From contig NZ_JARUKY010000012.1 of the NCBI RefSeq assembly GCF_029688925.1, forward strand, positions 62,001 through 126,000: a stretch of 64,000 bases of DNA, written 5' to 3'. Every line of letters starts with the position of its first letter. The stretch's first letter is position 1. The DNA is from Evansella sp. AB-P1 (GTDB lineage Bacteria; Bacillota; Bacilli; Bacillales; Salisediminibacteriaceae). Under the pieces are notes generated by a model, which did not search any database, was not told where the DNA came from, and worked only from the letters and a program-made list of their open reading frames with translations. Position numbers and translations under genes: made by a program. Shown piece after piece: positions 53,758-63,358 of this stretch.

Positions 53758-55242
53758 CTAATTTATATAGTGAAGCATAAGAGGAACTATTTTATTCATC
53801 TTTTTTGAATTTTGATTTTCACTGTTTATTTCAACAACAATTGCTATATTATCTATTGAATTTATAGTTAAGATATCCTTAATATCGTGTCTGTGGAGAA
53901 TTTCGCAATACTCTGACTTTGTGTTCCATAGAGTGTTAACGTTTGTTACAATAGAAGTATTGTTTGGGTGCCTAAAGTAGCTTCGGAATTCTAATGTATT
54001 AAATTTATATTTATCCTTCTTAATTTTTAGTCCAATATATAAGTATTCATCATCATATTCTCCATACACATTAAAAGTTTCTTGTTGAATTGGAGTGTAA
54101 TTATCCGAAACTTGAATTATTGCTTTTAAATTTTTAGAGTAATTATAGCTCGTAAAATCATTACATTTCTTGTTTATTTTAAGTTTGTTTATTTCTATTT
54201 TTTTAAACAACCTATGCATTTCTAATTCTTTATTGTGAAAAGTAATAAGGTCATCTTCTTTTTCGAAAAAACCCCATATACCGATCATTGATTTGTTAAT
54301 CATAATATTTTTTTTTGTATCCATGAACGATTCTAATTTATCGGGTACATACAATAAATACTCATTTAATAAATGGCAGACAAATTTAACAGAATCCTCA
54401 CATCTGTATTTTTTTACAATTCCTTCAAATTGACTAGGAATAAATTGAGGTTGATCTACTAATTCTTGTACACTTGCAATCTCTGAAAGATTTATACATA
54501 ATTCTTTCCCCGAAAACTTTGTGAAATTTCTAAAAAGGTGTAAACAACTGATTAAAACAGCTGCATGAATATTTAAAATGTTAAATCCATCTTGTTCTGT
54601 AACATAATTATTTAGCTCATTATATATTAGATGCTTCTCTTCAAAATTCATAATACCCTGCTGAAAACTATCAATATAACCTTTATCACCAGGGTTATAA
54701 GGGGTTATATTTTCCAATTCTTTTGGGTATTTCCTAATCGGAAATACTTTGTGGACATCAATCCACATATCTCCTCTATAATAATTTCCTTCTTCGTGCG
54801 AAGCTGAATTTTCTATCCTTTTAAACCCTATTTTTATTAAGGTTTCTTTTAAAAGTTCCAAGTCATCATACACAATATCTATATCTTTACTCCTTCTAAT
54901 AAAAGAACTCTCTCTAGTTAAGAAGTAATCTGTAAATCCTTTAAGAATAATTGGTTTTTTTCTTGTTGGGATGGATTCATTAATTTCGTTCATTAAAGAA
55001 ATTCTATTCTTTAAGTTTTTACTTGCTTCTTGACATTGAATATTTAATTGAATCAACAAGTTTTCGCTAGTCCATTGCACATATATTTGTTGTAATTTTT
55101 CCAATAAGCGTCCAGCTAACCTATGATGAAATATTAAATCTAATAATTTTTGTTCATTTATTTTATGTATTTTTGAAATATCCTGCATACCACCTGCTGC
55201 CCATTTTAGAATATCTAATTCATGTCCTGCTTTATTTTCCAT
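53758..55242 (-). CDS. NTP_transf_5-type nucleotidyltransferase
   Basis: 494 residues from the ATG at 55242, behind GGAGGG. The active-site signature is Lys101-Gly102 in ILKGFTDYF and Asp120-x-Asp122 in RRSKDIDIVYDD, fitting the PF14907 nucleotidyltransferase group found in peptide and sugar natural-product clusters. Residues 130-290 are the family body; the C-terminal 180 residues are extra and beta-rich. It overlaps the ATPase gene by 11 bases. Substrate unknown; a tailoring or resistance role is inferred from the cluster. Confidence 0.78.
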   Translation of the reverse strand: MENKAGHELDILKWAAGGMQDISKIHKINEQKLLDLIFHHRLAGRLLEKLQQIYVQWTSENLLIQLNIQCQEASKNLKNRISLMNEINESIPTRKKPIILKGFTDYFLTRESSFIRRSKDIDIVYDDLELLKETLIKIGFKRIENSASHEEGNYYRGDMWIDVHKVFPIRKYPKELENITPYNPGDKGYIDSFQQGIMNFEEKHLIYNELNNYVTEQDGFNILNIHAAVLISCLHLFRNFTKFSGKELCINLSEIASVQELVDQPQFIPSQFEGIVKKYRCEDSVKFVCHLLNEYLLYVPDKLESFMDTKKNIMINKSMIGIWGFFEKEDDLITFHNKELEMHRLFKKIEINKLKINKKCNDFTSYNYSKNLKAIIQVSDNYTPIQQETFNVYGEYDDEYLYIGLKIKKDKYKFNTLEFRSYFRHPNNTSIVTNVNTLWNTKSEYCEILHRHDIKDILTINSIDNIAIVVEINSENQNSKKMNKIVPLMLHYIN

Positions 55243-56221
55243 AAAAACCCTCCATATACAAATTTTTAACAATATCCTCTACTTTAACTTCATTTATTTT
55301 GATATCTGTGATATCATGTTGGCGAACAATTAAGGTAATAGCCTCGGATGGATTTATCACACTTCTTTTAATTGAAAAAGACTTACGTTTCCCTTGATCC
55401 TTTACTAATTGAAAACGTGAATCAGTAATTTTAATATTTTCTTCTGCAAAATCTATTGTCAACACATATTCATTCCCAAATTGGGTTTTAAAATTAGTTA
55501 ATGATCCGTCGTATAATATTTTACCTTCATCAATCATAATTAAACGATTACAGATTTCTTCAATATCATCCATATCGTGAGTTGTTAAAATTAGGGTTGT
55601 CTTTTTTTCTCTATTTACTTCTTTAATAAAACGTCGAATTTTACTTTTTACAAGTACATCAAGCCCTATGGTTGGTTCGTCAAGGTAAACAATTTCAGGA
55701 TCATGAAGAAAAGCAATGGCTAAATTTGCCCTCATTTTTTGTCCCAAACTAAGTTGTCGGACAGGCCTGTTTAAAAATTCTTTCATCTCCAACAGTTCAA
55801 TAAAAAATTCCAAATTATGTTTGAATGTTATATCATCAATTTTATACATTTTCTTATAAAGATCGAAGGTATCAACCATTGGTAGATCCCAAAATAAATG
55901 AGATCGCTGACCAAAAACTACACCCATCCGTAAAGCATTTTCCTTTCGGTCTTGATAAGGTATACGTCCATCAACCGTAATGTTTCCCTCTGTAGGTGTA
56001 AGGATACCACTTAACATTTTAATTGTTGTCGATTTCCCAGCTCCATTGGCCCCAATATACCCCACCAATTCTCCACGATCAATGCTAAAATTAATATCTT
56101 TCGCAGCATTTTTTATTTCAAAATCACGTATAATTAAGGATTTTAATGAATTTAAAAATCCCCTTTTTCGTTTATATACAAGAAAATCTTTTGAGACGTT
56201 GTTAACCTCTATTAAAGCCAT
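55232..56221 (-). CDS. ABC exporter ATP-binding protein (COG4586-like)
   Basis: 329 residues. Walker A is GANGAGKST, signature LSLGQKMR, Walker B IVYLDEPTIGLD, switch His in LTTHDMDD. The N-terminal extension (VYKRKRGFLNSLKSLIIRD) and the C-terminal domain are typical of the COG4586 group that pairs with two ABC-2 permeases (COG4587 and COG3694), both encoded just upstream. GGGAGG before the ATG. Likely exports the cluster's product. Confidence 0.88.
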   Translation of the reverse strand: MALIEVNNVSKDFLVYKRKRGFLNSLKSLIIRDFEIKNAAKDINFSIDRGELVGYIGANGAGKSTTIKMLSGILTPTEGNITVDGRIPYQDRKENALRMGVVFGQRSHLFWDLPMVDTFDLYKKMYKIDDITFKHNLEFFIELLEMKEFLNRPVRQLSLGQKMRANLAIAFLHDPEIVYLDEPTIGLDVLVKSKIRRFIKEVNREKKTTLILTTHDMDDIEEICNRLIMIDEGKILYDGSLTNFKTQFGNEYVLTIDFAEENIKITDSRFQLVKDQGKRKSFSIKRSVINPSEAITLIVRQHDITDIKINEVKVEDIVKNLYMEGFYGK

Positions 56222-56233
56222 TTTATGTCCTCC

Positions 56234-57037
56234 CTATGATCCAGTACTTTTATAGTGTTTAAGTCCTAATCTCCAAAATAGGTATGCTATGATAAACAAT
56301 AAAATCCCAACTATAGGTGTTAAAAATTGAAAAAATGAATTGAACATTAAAAAATCATCTTTCTCTATAAAGTATTGAGAAGGCTAAAAGTTTATAAAAG
56401 CATAAGGAATAATAAATGTTAATATAATTTGAATTACCTTGTTATAGGCTGAAATTGGATACTTGATGAAACCTCGAGTTTGAAACATAAAAAATTCCAT
56501 TAAAAATTTATTTTGTACTATCCAAAATGCGACTGTTCCACTTATAATAAATGCGGCACCTTGAATCAAAGTTGCGCCTAAAATCGTTATTAAAAGAAAT
56601 AATATATCTAGTCCTTGTAAACGTATTTCTAATATATGTATACAGAAAACAAAAATCGAAAATGCTACAACTACATTAGCAAAATATCCAGTGCTAAATT
56701 CCCTTGAAATCAGATAAAAAAATGGGTTTAAAGGTCGCGTTAAAACCTCATCAAAGTCCCCAGACTGAATATGTTGACCAAGCTTTGTAAAAGGGTGAAA
56801 CAGGAAAAATCCAGCTAATGAATAAGATCCTATATTTAAAGCATGTAACAACATAACTTCATATTGTCCCCAACCTGCAATATTCTGAAATTGATAGATC
56901 ATTATCCAAATTAATATAAACTCTGTAGAGAATACAATGCTTTTTGCAAAAAAATTCATTAAAAAAGCACCCCTGTATTCCACCATGGACTTTAACTTAA
57001 TTTGAATAAATTGACAATATAATCCAACATATTCCAT
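56234..57037 (-). pseudogene. ABC-2 permease (COG3694-like) with in-frame amber codon
   Basis: The frame from ATG 57037 (GGGGGATG upstream) stops at TAG 56384-56386. Without a frame change it continues PSQYFIEKDDFLMFNS...LFWRLGLKHYKSTGS to 56234. That extension is the conserved last membrane helix and tail of this permease family. The residue at the stop is expected to be Tyr. About 267 residues when read through, the usual length. The stop costs the last helix, so the exporter may be inactive unless the codon is suppressed or is a sequencing error. Confidence 0.8.
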
Positions 57038-57039
57038 AA

Positions 57040-57825
57040 TCATCCCCCATGTATATTTACAATTGTTTGTGATTTGTTCCAAAACCATTTATTTAAAAGA
57101 TAAAATACAATAATCCATATAAACTGTTGAAAGATAATCCACCATGATTCTGCAAGTGAAGTTTGCCCTACATAAATTGTAATTGGTTCATAGGTAATTA
57201 ATCGAAAAGGTAAAAATAAGCTGATTTTATATAGAAATTCAGGGTAAAACCAAAGAGGAACGACAGTTCCTGCAAATAATTGAAAAAATGCTTTGGTAAC
57301 CCAGTCAACAAAAAATGGAGAATGAAACCAAAAAACTAATAAACCCAAAATAAAATTAAAGTAGAAAAATAGAATAACCCCGTTTATTAAAGCAAATAAA
57401 AATAATATCATTTGATGTGGTGTTTCCGGCAATGTAAACCCCCAAATAAAAATAACAAATAAACAAGCAGGAACAATATTGAAAATTATACGAAATAAAT
57501 TTTCACCTAATTGAATGGAAAACATATAGGCCTTAAAGTTTACTGGTTTTATAAAGTCAAGAGATATAGATCCATCCACTATTCTCTTTCCGATATTAGT
57601 ATGAATCTCCGAATAAATTAATCCCCCAATAATTGCATTCACGATTACATAGGCTACCATATCGTCAAATTGGACTCCATTTACTTCTTCACGTCCACGA
57701 TATAGCGTTGACCACACACTCATTAATATAAATAAACTCAGTAAAGTTCCCAAAATAAAAATGTAAGAATTGACACGGTATGTGAATTTTTCCATAAATG
57801 ATTTTTTAATAAGTTCAAAATACAC
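57040..57825 (-). CDS. ABC-2 permease (COG4587-like)
   Basis: 261 residues with six membrane helices. The EKFTYRVNSYIFILGTLLS entry and NIGKRIVDGSISLDFIKPVN loop are typical of the COG4587 half of this exporter family. Stop TGA ends just two bases before the next permease's ATG. First gene of the leftward operon. The nearest AAGGAAGG is about 15 bases from the ATG, so the binding site is not ideal. Confidence 0.87.
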   Translation of the reverse strand: MYFELIKKSFMEKFTYRVNSYIFILGTLLSLFILMSVWSTLYRGREEVNGVQFDDMVAYVIVNAIIGGLIYSEIHTNIGKRIVDGSISLDFIKPVNFKAYMFSIQLGENLFRIIFNIVPACLFVIFIWGFTLPETPHQMILFLFALINGVILFFYFNFILGLLVFWFHSPFFVDWVTKAFFQLFAGTVVPLWFYPEFLYKISLFLPFRLITYEPITIYVGQTSLAESWWIIFQQFIWIIVFYLLNKWFWNKSQTIVNIHGG

Positions 57826-57872
57826 TATATCTGTTTCATTCCTTCCTTAAACAAAGAGTAAGGTGATTTAAA

Positions 57873-57886
57873 TGAGAACGCTTTCC
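57873..57886. promoter_or_regulatory. cre-like site in leftward leader
   Basis: TGAGAACGCTTTCC fits TGWNANCGNTNWCA except at the last base. It lies between the leftward promoter and the permease gene, where CcpA binding would block transcription. Weak single-site evidence. Confidence 0.35.
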
Positions 57887-57974
57887 AAAATGTCCGCTAG
57901 ATAAAAATTTTCAAAAATAGATTGAAAGATTATTCAAGCAAAGAATAAATAGATTAATTTGAAACAACAAAACT

Positions 57975-58003
57975 AATATAGTGTATTTAACCAAAACTGT
58001 CAA
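57975..58003 (-). promoter_or_regulatory. Promoter of the leftward export operon
   Basis: On the minus strand TTGACA (58003-57998), 17 bases, TATATT (57980-57975). It lies about 150 bases before the first permease codon. Confidence 0.75.
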
Positions 58004-58072
58004 TTAATGCATTGGGAAAAGACAACAAAAATTTAGTGTATTTCCATTTTAGTAATTTATATTAAATTATGG

Positions 58073-58101
58073 TTGACATTGGAAATTAAGTGAACTACTA
58101 T
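58073..58101 (+). promoter_or_regulatory. Promoter of the rightward biosynthetic operon
   Basis: TTGACA (58073-58078), 17 bases, TACTAT (58096-58101). It leaves a leader of about 270 bases before the first gene. No known riboswitch or precursor-peptide gene is seen in that leader. The two -35 boxes lie 69 bases apart, back to back. Confidence 0.75.
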
Positions 58102-58382
58102 AAAAAAGAATTTCTATTATTTAGTTAATTCAAAATTTTATAAAGGGAGTGAATTTTCATAGTTAATTTTCAAAAGATAAATTGTGAAGAGTAATACAAA
58201 TATTATCCATAAGATATATATTAATTTATAAGAGATTGCTAGCATCTATGACTTAATCAATCATTCGCAATTCCAGCCTACCTATTTAACATATTTCTAG
58301 TAATTACTAATTCCAAACTGTGATTTAAAATTGGCAGTGATCTTATTATTGATATGAGATAAAAGATAAAAGAGGTGTAAAA

Positions 58383-61166
58383 ATGAAAGAAAAGCTCGAA
58401 GGATATTTATTAACTCTAGGTTATAATTTAAAAGAATCTGAAGCAATATTCTCTTCATTAATGTTTGCTGAAAGACATGGTGTAAAAAGTCACGGGTTCA
58501 ATAGGATTTTTAGTGGTTTCGTAGAACATCTAATTAAGAATAACCTTGTTGAACCAAATAAAGAACCAATTTTAAATTATAAAAATAAAGGTTACATGCT
58601 TTATGATGGAAATTGCTCCGTAGGATATTATGCCATTAAGACAATCATAAATGACATTAAGAAAGAATTGGAAATAAATGATATGGTATTTTGCAATATA
58701 AACAATATGTATCCTACTAATTGCTTAGCAGAATATGCTAGCATATTTAATGATGATAATATTATATGCTATATAACTTCAAAATCCCCAAATAGGGTGA
58801 CAGCTCCTATTAACCCAGAAAAAAAAGTTAATTACATCTCTCCAGTTGTTGGAACTAATGCATATGCTTGGGGTTTTCCTGGTCCTCAGGGAGAGCATGT
58901 GATTTTTGATACAACTATGGCTTCAACCACTAATGGTGAAATATTGCAACTAAAAATGAATGAAAAAAAGACTTTTGATCCTTTATCTTTGTTAACACAC
59001 AATTATAAAACTCCTAAGTCAACAAAGGATCTTTTTGATTCAAAAGGCAATTTTAATGGGTTTATATTACCTTTTGGTGCTAAACAAAATTATAAGGGGT
59101 TTGGTAACCTCTTGCCTGCAGAGATATTTAATTTATTACAAAACTTTAATAAAATTGATTTTTCAACAACAATTATCGCACTAAGAATAAAAGATAAAGA
59201 TACATACAAATCTAATTTGGTAAGTTTTAAGAATATGATTAAGGAATCAGCCGTCTATCATGATGGAACATTTCCTATACTGCCTTTTGAACGGAAAAGA
59301 GCTTCATTTAATAAAATAACAGAAGAATATATTTTAAATGAATATCGTGAAAGAATAGAAAAACTACCTAGTAACAATTTAAGTTTCAAAAGCCATTTGA
59401 AAGTATCTAATAAAAACACTTTAAAATCTCCAGGTGGAAAAGAAATTGATATTGATACGCCGGGTGGGAAAGTACTCAGTATGTTAAAACGAAATGAACA
59501 AATTGTTGCTTACGGTGCTTGTACTCCTTTTAGGGCTCTTCTATTAAGAGAGAATAATATAAATAATGCTTGGTTTAGTAGTTTTGAACTTTCTGCACTC
59601 CTAGGTGAAACTGATGATGAGTCAATTGATTTTAGCGATTTTTATTATTTTATAGATAGGATAAATAAAACAGTACCCACAATGAATCTATTTGTAGATT
59701 GTGATACTGGATTCACCAAAGAACTCAATGATATGAGACGTTACTTTAGCTCATTATCCTCTAAGATTGCATTAGCGTGTATACAAAATATTAAAACTGG
59801 AAAAAAAGAAAATTCATTTAAAGAAATAACTAAGGAAAATATAGAGGAACCAAACACATTATCTAAGAAAATCAAAGTTATATCAGAATCAAGTAAAAAC
59901 GTCTTAATATGTCTTAGGTTAGAAAATAATATTTGTGGTGAACCCCTAAATGAAACGATTGATTACTTGAAAACTTTAAAAGAATTAGATACACCATTTG
60001 ATATGGTTGCCTTTCATCACAAAAAAAATGAAATAGACACTCTTAAAAACTTCTCTACAGAGTTTTACAAAATTTTTCCAAACAATATTTCGTTAGTCTC
60101 TATTCCAACTGCTTATATTGAAACACCTAATTTAATGGAGGAATTAAAAGAATATAACTTTAATACAGTAATTATTCCAAACTTTGCGTTACGTAACGAA
60201 CATAAAGTATTAAAAAAAGTTTATAAAAATTTAAATGAGGAAAAGTTTTCGGAAGTTAATAAAAATTGTAGTAAAATGAGTGATATTTTTGATCTTATAC
60301 CACCTTTTACTACGAAGGGTGTAGAAGACTCTTATAAAAAAAGGTTAATACAAGATACAATTGATAAATTTTTAGATTATTCAGGATTAAACATAAGTAA
60401 CAAAGATTTAATGGATTATGCATTTAAAGAAATAGAAGACGAGGAAACCTTTTTTAATACTTGGTCGGATGAAGCATATGAACTTCCTAATTTACCTGAC
60501 CATAAAAAACTTTTAAAACAAATTTTTGAACCTATTAAAATGAGTAGTGAGGATACTATTTTAGATATTGGCTCTGGGGATGGAAAATTACTAGATTTAA
60601 TAACACAAGCAAAAAATGTAGATTGTCTAGATTTATCCCATAAAATGTTACAAAAAATTAATGATAGAAAGAATGATTATAACTTCGAAATAAAGACTAT
60701 AGAGGATGATTTCCTAAAATCGAATTTATATAGGGAATATGACAAGATTTTCTCTATAATGAGTCTGCATCATATCCCTCATGATAAAAAGTCAGAAGCT
60801 ATTGAAAAGTGTAGAAATGTATTGACAGATAATGGAGTTTTGGTTATTGGGGAAACTTTTTTAGACACATTAAATATAAGTTCAAAGGAGAATATTGAAA
60901 ATATATGTAATGTTTATCTAAAAAAGATATGCAACTGTTTTGATAATAGGTGCTATAAACATGCTATAAAAGATGTCCAAATATTAAGAAAGATAATTTA
61001 TAGTGATGGTGAATATATGCTTTCTATGAATGATTGGATATCACTATTAAATGAGAATAGCTTTAAAGTCCTTAAAACAGAGCTAACCTCTCCATTAATT
61101 GGATACGGGTATATTATTGCAAAAAAAGTTAGTTACTACCCTAAGTATTTTGGAGTGGTTAAATGA
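58383..61166 (+). CDS. Three-domain fusion: Ldh_2 dehydrogenase, PEP-mutase-like, methyltransferase
   Basis: 927 residues. Residues 1-325 read as the Ldh_2 malate/lactate/sulfolactate dehydrogenase family (RHGVKSHGFNRIF at 31-43, NYISPVVGTNAYAWGFP near 150-166). Residues 362-640 resemble the PEP mutase/isocitrate lyase superfamily: WFSSFELSALLGETD (397-411), the metal site DCDTGF (439-444) and the loop KTGKKENS, where Lys471, Lys475, Asn477 and Ser478 match the mutase EDK(x5)NS motif but the leading Glu-Asp is replaced by Asn-Ile. Residues 700-920 are a SAM methyltransferase (TILDIGSGDGKLLDL at 725-739, MSLHHIPHD at 793-801). No Cys of the lyase KKCGH motif is present. ATG behind AGAGGTG. Very AT-rich. 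First gene of the rightward operon, overlapping the aminotransferase by four bases. Confidence 0.8.
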   Translation: MKEKLEGYLLTLGYNLKESEAIFSSLMFAERHGVKSHGFNRIFSGFVEHLIKNNLVEPNKEPILNYKNKGYMLYDGNCSVGYYAIKTIINDIKKELEINDMVFCNINNMYPTNCLAEYASIFNDDNIICYITSKSPNRVTAPINPEKKVNYISPVVGTNAYAWGFPGPQGEHVIFDTTMASTTNGEILQLKMNEKKTFDPLSLLTHNYKTPKSTKDLFDSKGNFNGFILPFGAKQNYKGFGNLLPAEIFNLLQNFNKIDFSTTIIALRIKDKDTYKSNLVSFKNMIKESAVYHDGTFPILPFERKRASFNKITEEYILNEYRERIEKLPSNNLSFKSHLKVSNKNTLKSPGGKEIDIDTPGGKVLSMLKRNEQIVAYGACTPFRALLLRENNINNAWFSSFELSALLGETDDESIDFSDFYYFIDRINKTVPTMNLFVDCDTGFTKELNDMRRYFSSLSSKIALACIQNIKTGKKENSFKEITKENIEEPNTLSKKIKVISESSKNVLICLRLENNICGEPLNETIDYLKTLKELDTPFDMVAFHHKKNEIDTLKNFSTEFYKIFPNNISLVSIPTAYIETPNLMEELKEYNFNTVIIPNFALRNEHKVLKKVYKNLNEEKFSEVNKNCSKMSDIFDLIPPFTTKGVEDSYKKRLIQDTIDKFLDYSGLNISNKDLMDYAFKEIEDEETFFNTWSDEAYELPNLPDHKKLLKQIFEPIKMSSEDTILDIGSGDGKLLDLITQAKNVDCLDLSHKMLQKINDRKNDYNFEIKTIEDDFLKSNLYREYDKIFSIMSLHHIPHDKKSEAIEKCRNVLTDNGVLVIGETFLDTLNISSKENIENICNVYLKKICNCFDNRCYKHAIKDVQILRKIIYSDGEYMLSMNDWISLLNENSFKVLKTELTSPLIGYGYIIAKKVSYYPKYFGVVK

Positions 61167-62503
61167 AATTAAATAATGAAGAATACACACTATGGCATCC
61201 TTTTATAAATATAAAAGATTTATTAAATAATGGTATTGAAATTATAGAAGGAGAAGGAATATATATTAAAGATGTGAATGGCAAGAGTTATATAAATGGG
61301 TTTAGCGGACTTTCCTTAATCTGTGGTCTAGGAAACACTGAAATTGTAGATGCAGTTTATAAACAAATGAAAGAATTAGCATATTGTTCAATGTTTGGCA
61401 TGACAAATAACGTAGCTAAAAAATTAGCAGACAAGCTTGTTAATATAGCTCCTCCGAGATTAGAAAAGGTGCTCTTAACAAATTCCGGATCGGAAGCGAT
61501 TGAAGCATCTATTAAAATAGCTAGACAATATTTTAAACTTGAAGGATATGATAATAAAAATAAAATAATAGCCTTAAAAGATTCCTTTCACGGCACCACA
61601 TACGGATCGTTTTCTGCCAGTGGAGTATACAGAGGTAAAGAACACGAAATATACAAACCAATAGTACCAGGTTTTCTTTATGTAGATTCCCCGTATTGTT
61701 ATAGGTGTCCGTTTAATTTAGAATATCCAAGCTGCGATATCTATTGTGCTTCACATATAGAAACTACAATTTTAAAAGAAGATCCTGAAACCATAGCTGC
61801 ATTGTTAATTGAGCCTATATTAGGGGCTGGTGGCTTAATAATACCTCCAAAAAATTACTTTGAAAAGATTGTTGAAATTTGTGATCGATACAATATCTTA
61901 CTGATCATGGATGAATCAGCAACTGGTTTTGGGCGAACTGGAAAATTGTTTGGATCTAATCACTGGGAAATTACACCTGATATGATGGTGTTATCAAAAG
62001 GTATTAATAGTGGTTATTTACCTTTAGGGGCATTACTAGTAAGTGGAGAAATTCACCAAAGGTATTTTGAAAAAGATGAGGTTCTAACTCACGGTACTTC
62101 CCAGTCAGGAAATCCTTCTTCTTGTGCTGCTGGTATAGCAACAATAAACATACTTATACGTGATCAATTAGTAGAAAATTCTCTGTTTGTTGGAGATTAT
62201 TTATTAAAAATTTGTCAGAAGCTTAAAGAATATGATTTTGTAGGAGATGTAAGGGGTATAGGGTTAATGTTTATGATTGAATTTATTTCAGACAAACAAA
62301 AAAAGGATCCATTACATGTAAAATATGTATACAAGATTTATTTAGACCTTTTAGAAGAAGGTTTAATAGTGCATTTTAAAGGAAATAGAATAGGTTTCTT
62401 TCCACCATTAATTATAAATAAAGAAGAGATTGAGGAAAGCTTTTATATACTAAACAAAGTAATGAAACAACATCAAAGGAGAAGATATTATGAGTATGGA
62501 TAA
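61163..62503 (+). CDS. Class III aminotransferase
   Basis: 446 residues, full length. Motifs are TNSGSEAIEASIKIARQY, SFHGTTYGSFSASG, the PLP Asp in LLIMDESATGFGRTG (Asp250) and the Schiff-base Lys279 in LSKGINSGYLPLGA. A Cys cluster (YCYRCPFN...CDIYCAS, 179-195) is common in taurine-pyruvate and DAPA-type relatives. The operon position suggests it installs or removes an amino group on the compound made by the fusion enzyme. ATGA overlap indicates translational coupling. Confidence 0.88.
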   Translation: MKLNNEEYTLWHPFINIKDLLNNGIEIIEGEGIYIKDVNGKSYINGFSGLSLICGLGNTEIVDAVYKQMKELAYCSMFGMTNNVAKKLADKLVNIAPPRLEKVLLTNSGSEAIEASIKIARQYFKLEGYDNKNKIIALKDSFHGTTYGSFSASGVYRGKEHEIYKPIVPGFLYVDSPYCYRCPFNLEYPSCDIYCASHIETTILKEDPETIAALLIEPILGAGGLIIPPKNYFEKIVEICDRYNILLIMDESATGFGRTGKLFGSNHWEITPDMMVLSKGINSGYLPLGALLVSGEIHQRYFEKDEVLTHGTSQSGNPSSCAAGIATINILIRDQLVENSLFVGDYLLKICQKLKEYDFVGDVRGIGLMFMIEFISDKQKKDPLHVKYVYKIYLDLLEEGLIVHFKGNRIGFFPPLIINKEEIEESFYILNKVMKQHQRRRYYEYG

Positions 62504-63326
62504 TACTGGAATTAAAAACTATTATTTAAAAAAAGAAGAATTTGACTTATTACCATTCATAGACTCAAGAGCATATATCGAATCTTCAATATCACGTTTT
62601 GAGGGATGGAAAAGTTCTTTTGATACTAGTCACCCAGACTGGAAAAAAAGAATAGAGGTACAAAGGGAACTAGCGGATTGCTTTGAAGAAAGCTTATACA
62701 GTGAATCTTCTTATTTTATGAATAAAGATCAAATTAAGATTATCTTTTTAGGAGCTTCTCTTGGCTCTATCTCAACATATTTTTTCTTAAATAAATTAAA
62801 GAAAGTTGGATTATTGAATAAAACAAAAATATATATTTATGATCTACTTTTAGAGCCTTTAAAAAGAACTATAGCCGGCGATTTTGAACTGTCTGAAAGG
62901 GCTGAAAGAGATTGTGGATTTTCAGAAAGTTTTTCTTCCCAAGAGTATAAACGCATTCTAAAAAATGCAACTATAATACCTGGTTCTATAACTGATATTA
63001 CGAATAAACTAGGGCTATTTGATATAACTGTTGCTCCATATGTTCATCACCATTTAAATATTTATGATAAGAAACTTGCTAGCGAAAAAATGGCAGAGAT
63101 AACTGCGAGTAATGGCCTAATTATGTTGGGGGATTTACACTTTGACTATAATAGTTTTAATTTGTGGCTCGACTCACATAAATATGAATTCGAAGATGTT
63201 AAAGGTACTTATGCTATAGAATCTTTTATCGATATTAATACACATATTAAATTATTTAAGGAAAGTTTATTAATTCATAAAAAACAAAAAAGCTTTTATT
63301 ATGTATTTGGATTACGACGGGAATAA
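62490..63326 (+). CDS. Methyltransferase-like protein
   Basis: 278 residues. Residues 83-95 (KIIFLGASLGSIS) act as a Rossmann-type motif I, IYDLL (116-120) as the following acidic strand, and DITVAPYVHHHLN (178-190) as the motif IV-like region. These suggest a class I SAM methyltransferase that has drifted. The N-terminal 80 residues are helical. It overlaps the aminotransferase by 14 bases with AAAGGAGA before the ATG. Family assignment is moderate; a non-methyltransferase SAM or NAD fold is possible. Confidence 0.6.
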   Translation: MSMDNTGIKNYYLKKEEFDLLPFIDSRAYIESSISRFEGWKSSFDTSHPDWKKRIEVQRELADCFEESLYSESSYFMNKDQIKIIFLGASLGSISTYFFLNKLKKVGLLNKTKIYIYDLLLEPLKRTIAGDFELSERAERDCGFSESFSSQEYKRILKNATIIPGSITDITNKLGLFDITVAPYVHHHLNIYDKKLASEKMAEITASNGLIMLGDLHFDYNSFNLWLDSHKYEFEDVKGTYAIESFIDINTHIKLFKESLLIHKKQKSFYYVFGLRRE

Positions 63327-63358
63327 GAAAATGAAATTGAAACGTTGGAGGATATAAA

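Noticed and set aside
57826-58382. Search for a precursor-peptide gene in the divergent leader of the island
   Set aside because: Only very short frames without ribosome binding sites; the GGGAGTG near 58145 is followed by a stop within a few codons. The cluster is therefore not shown to be a peptide pathway.
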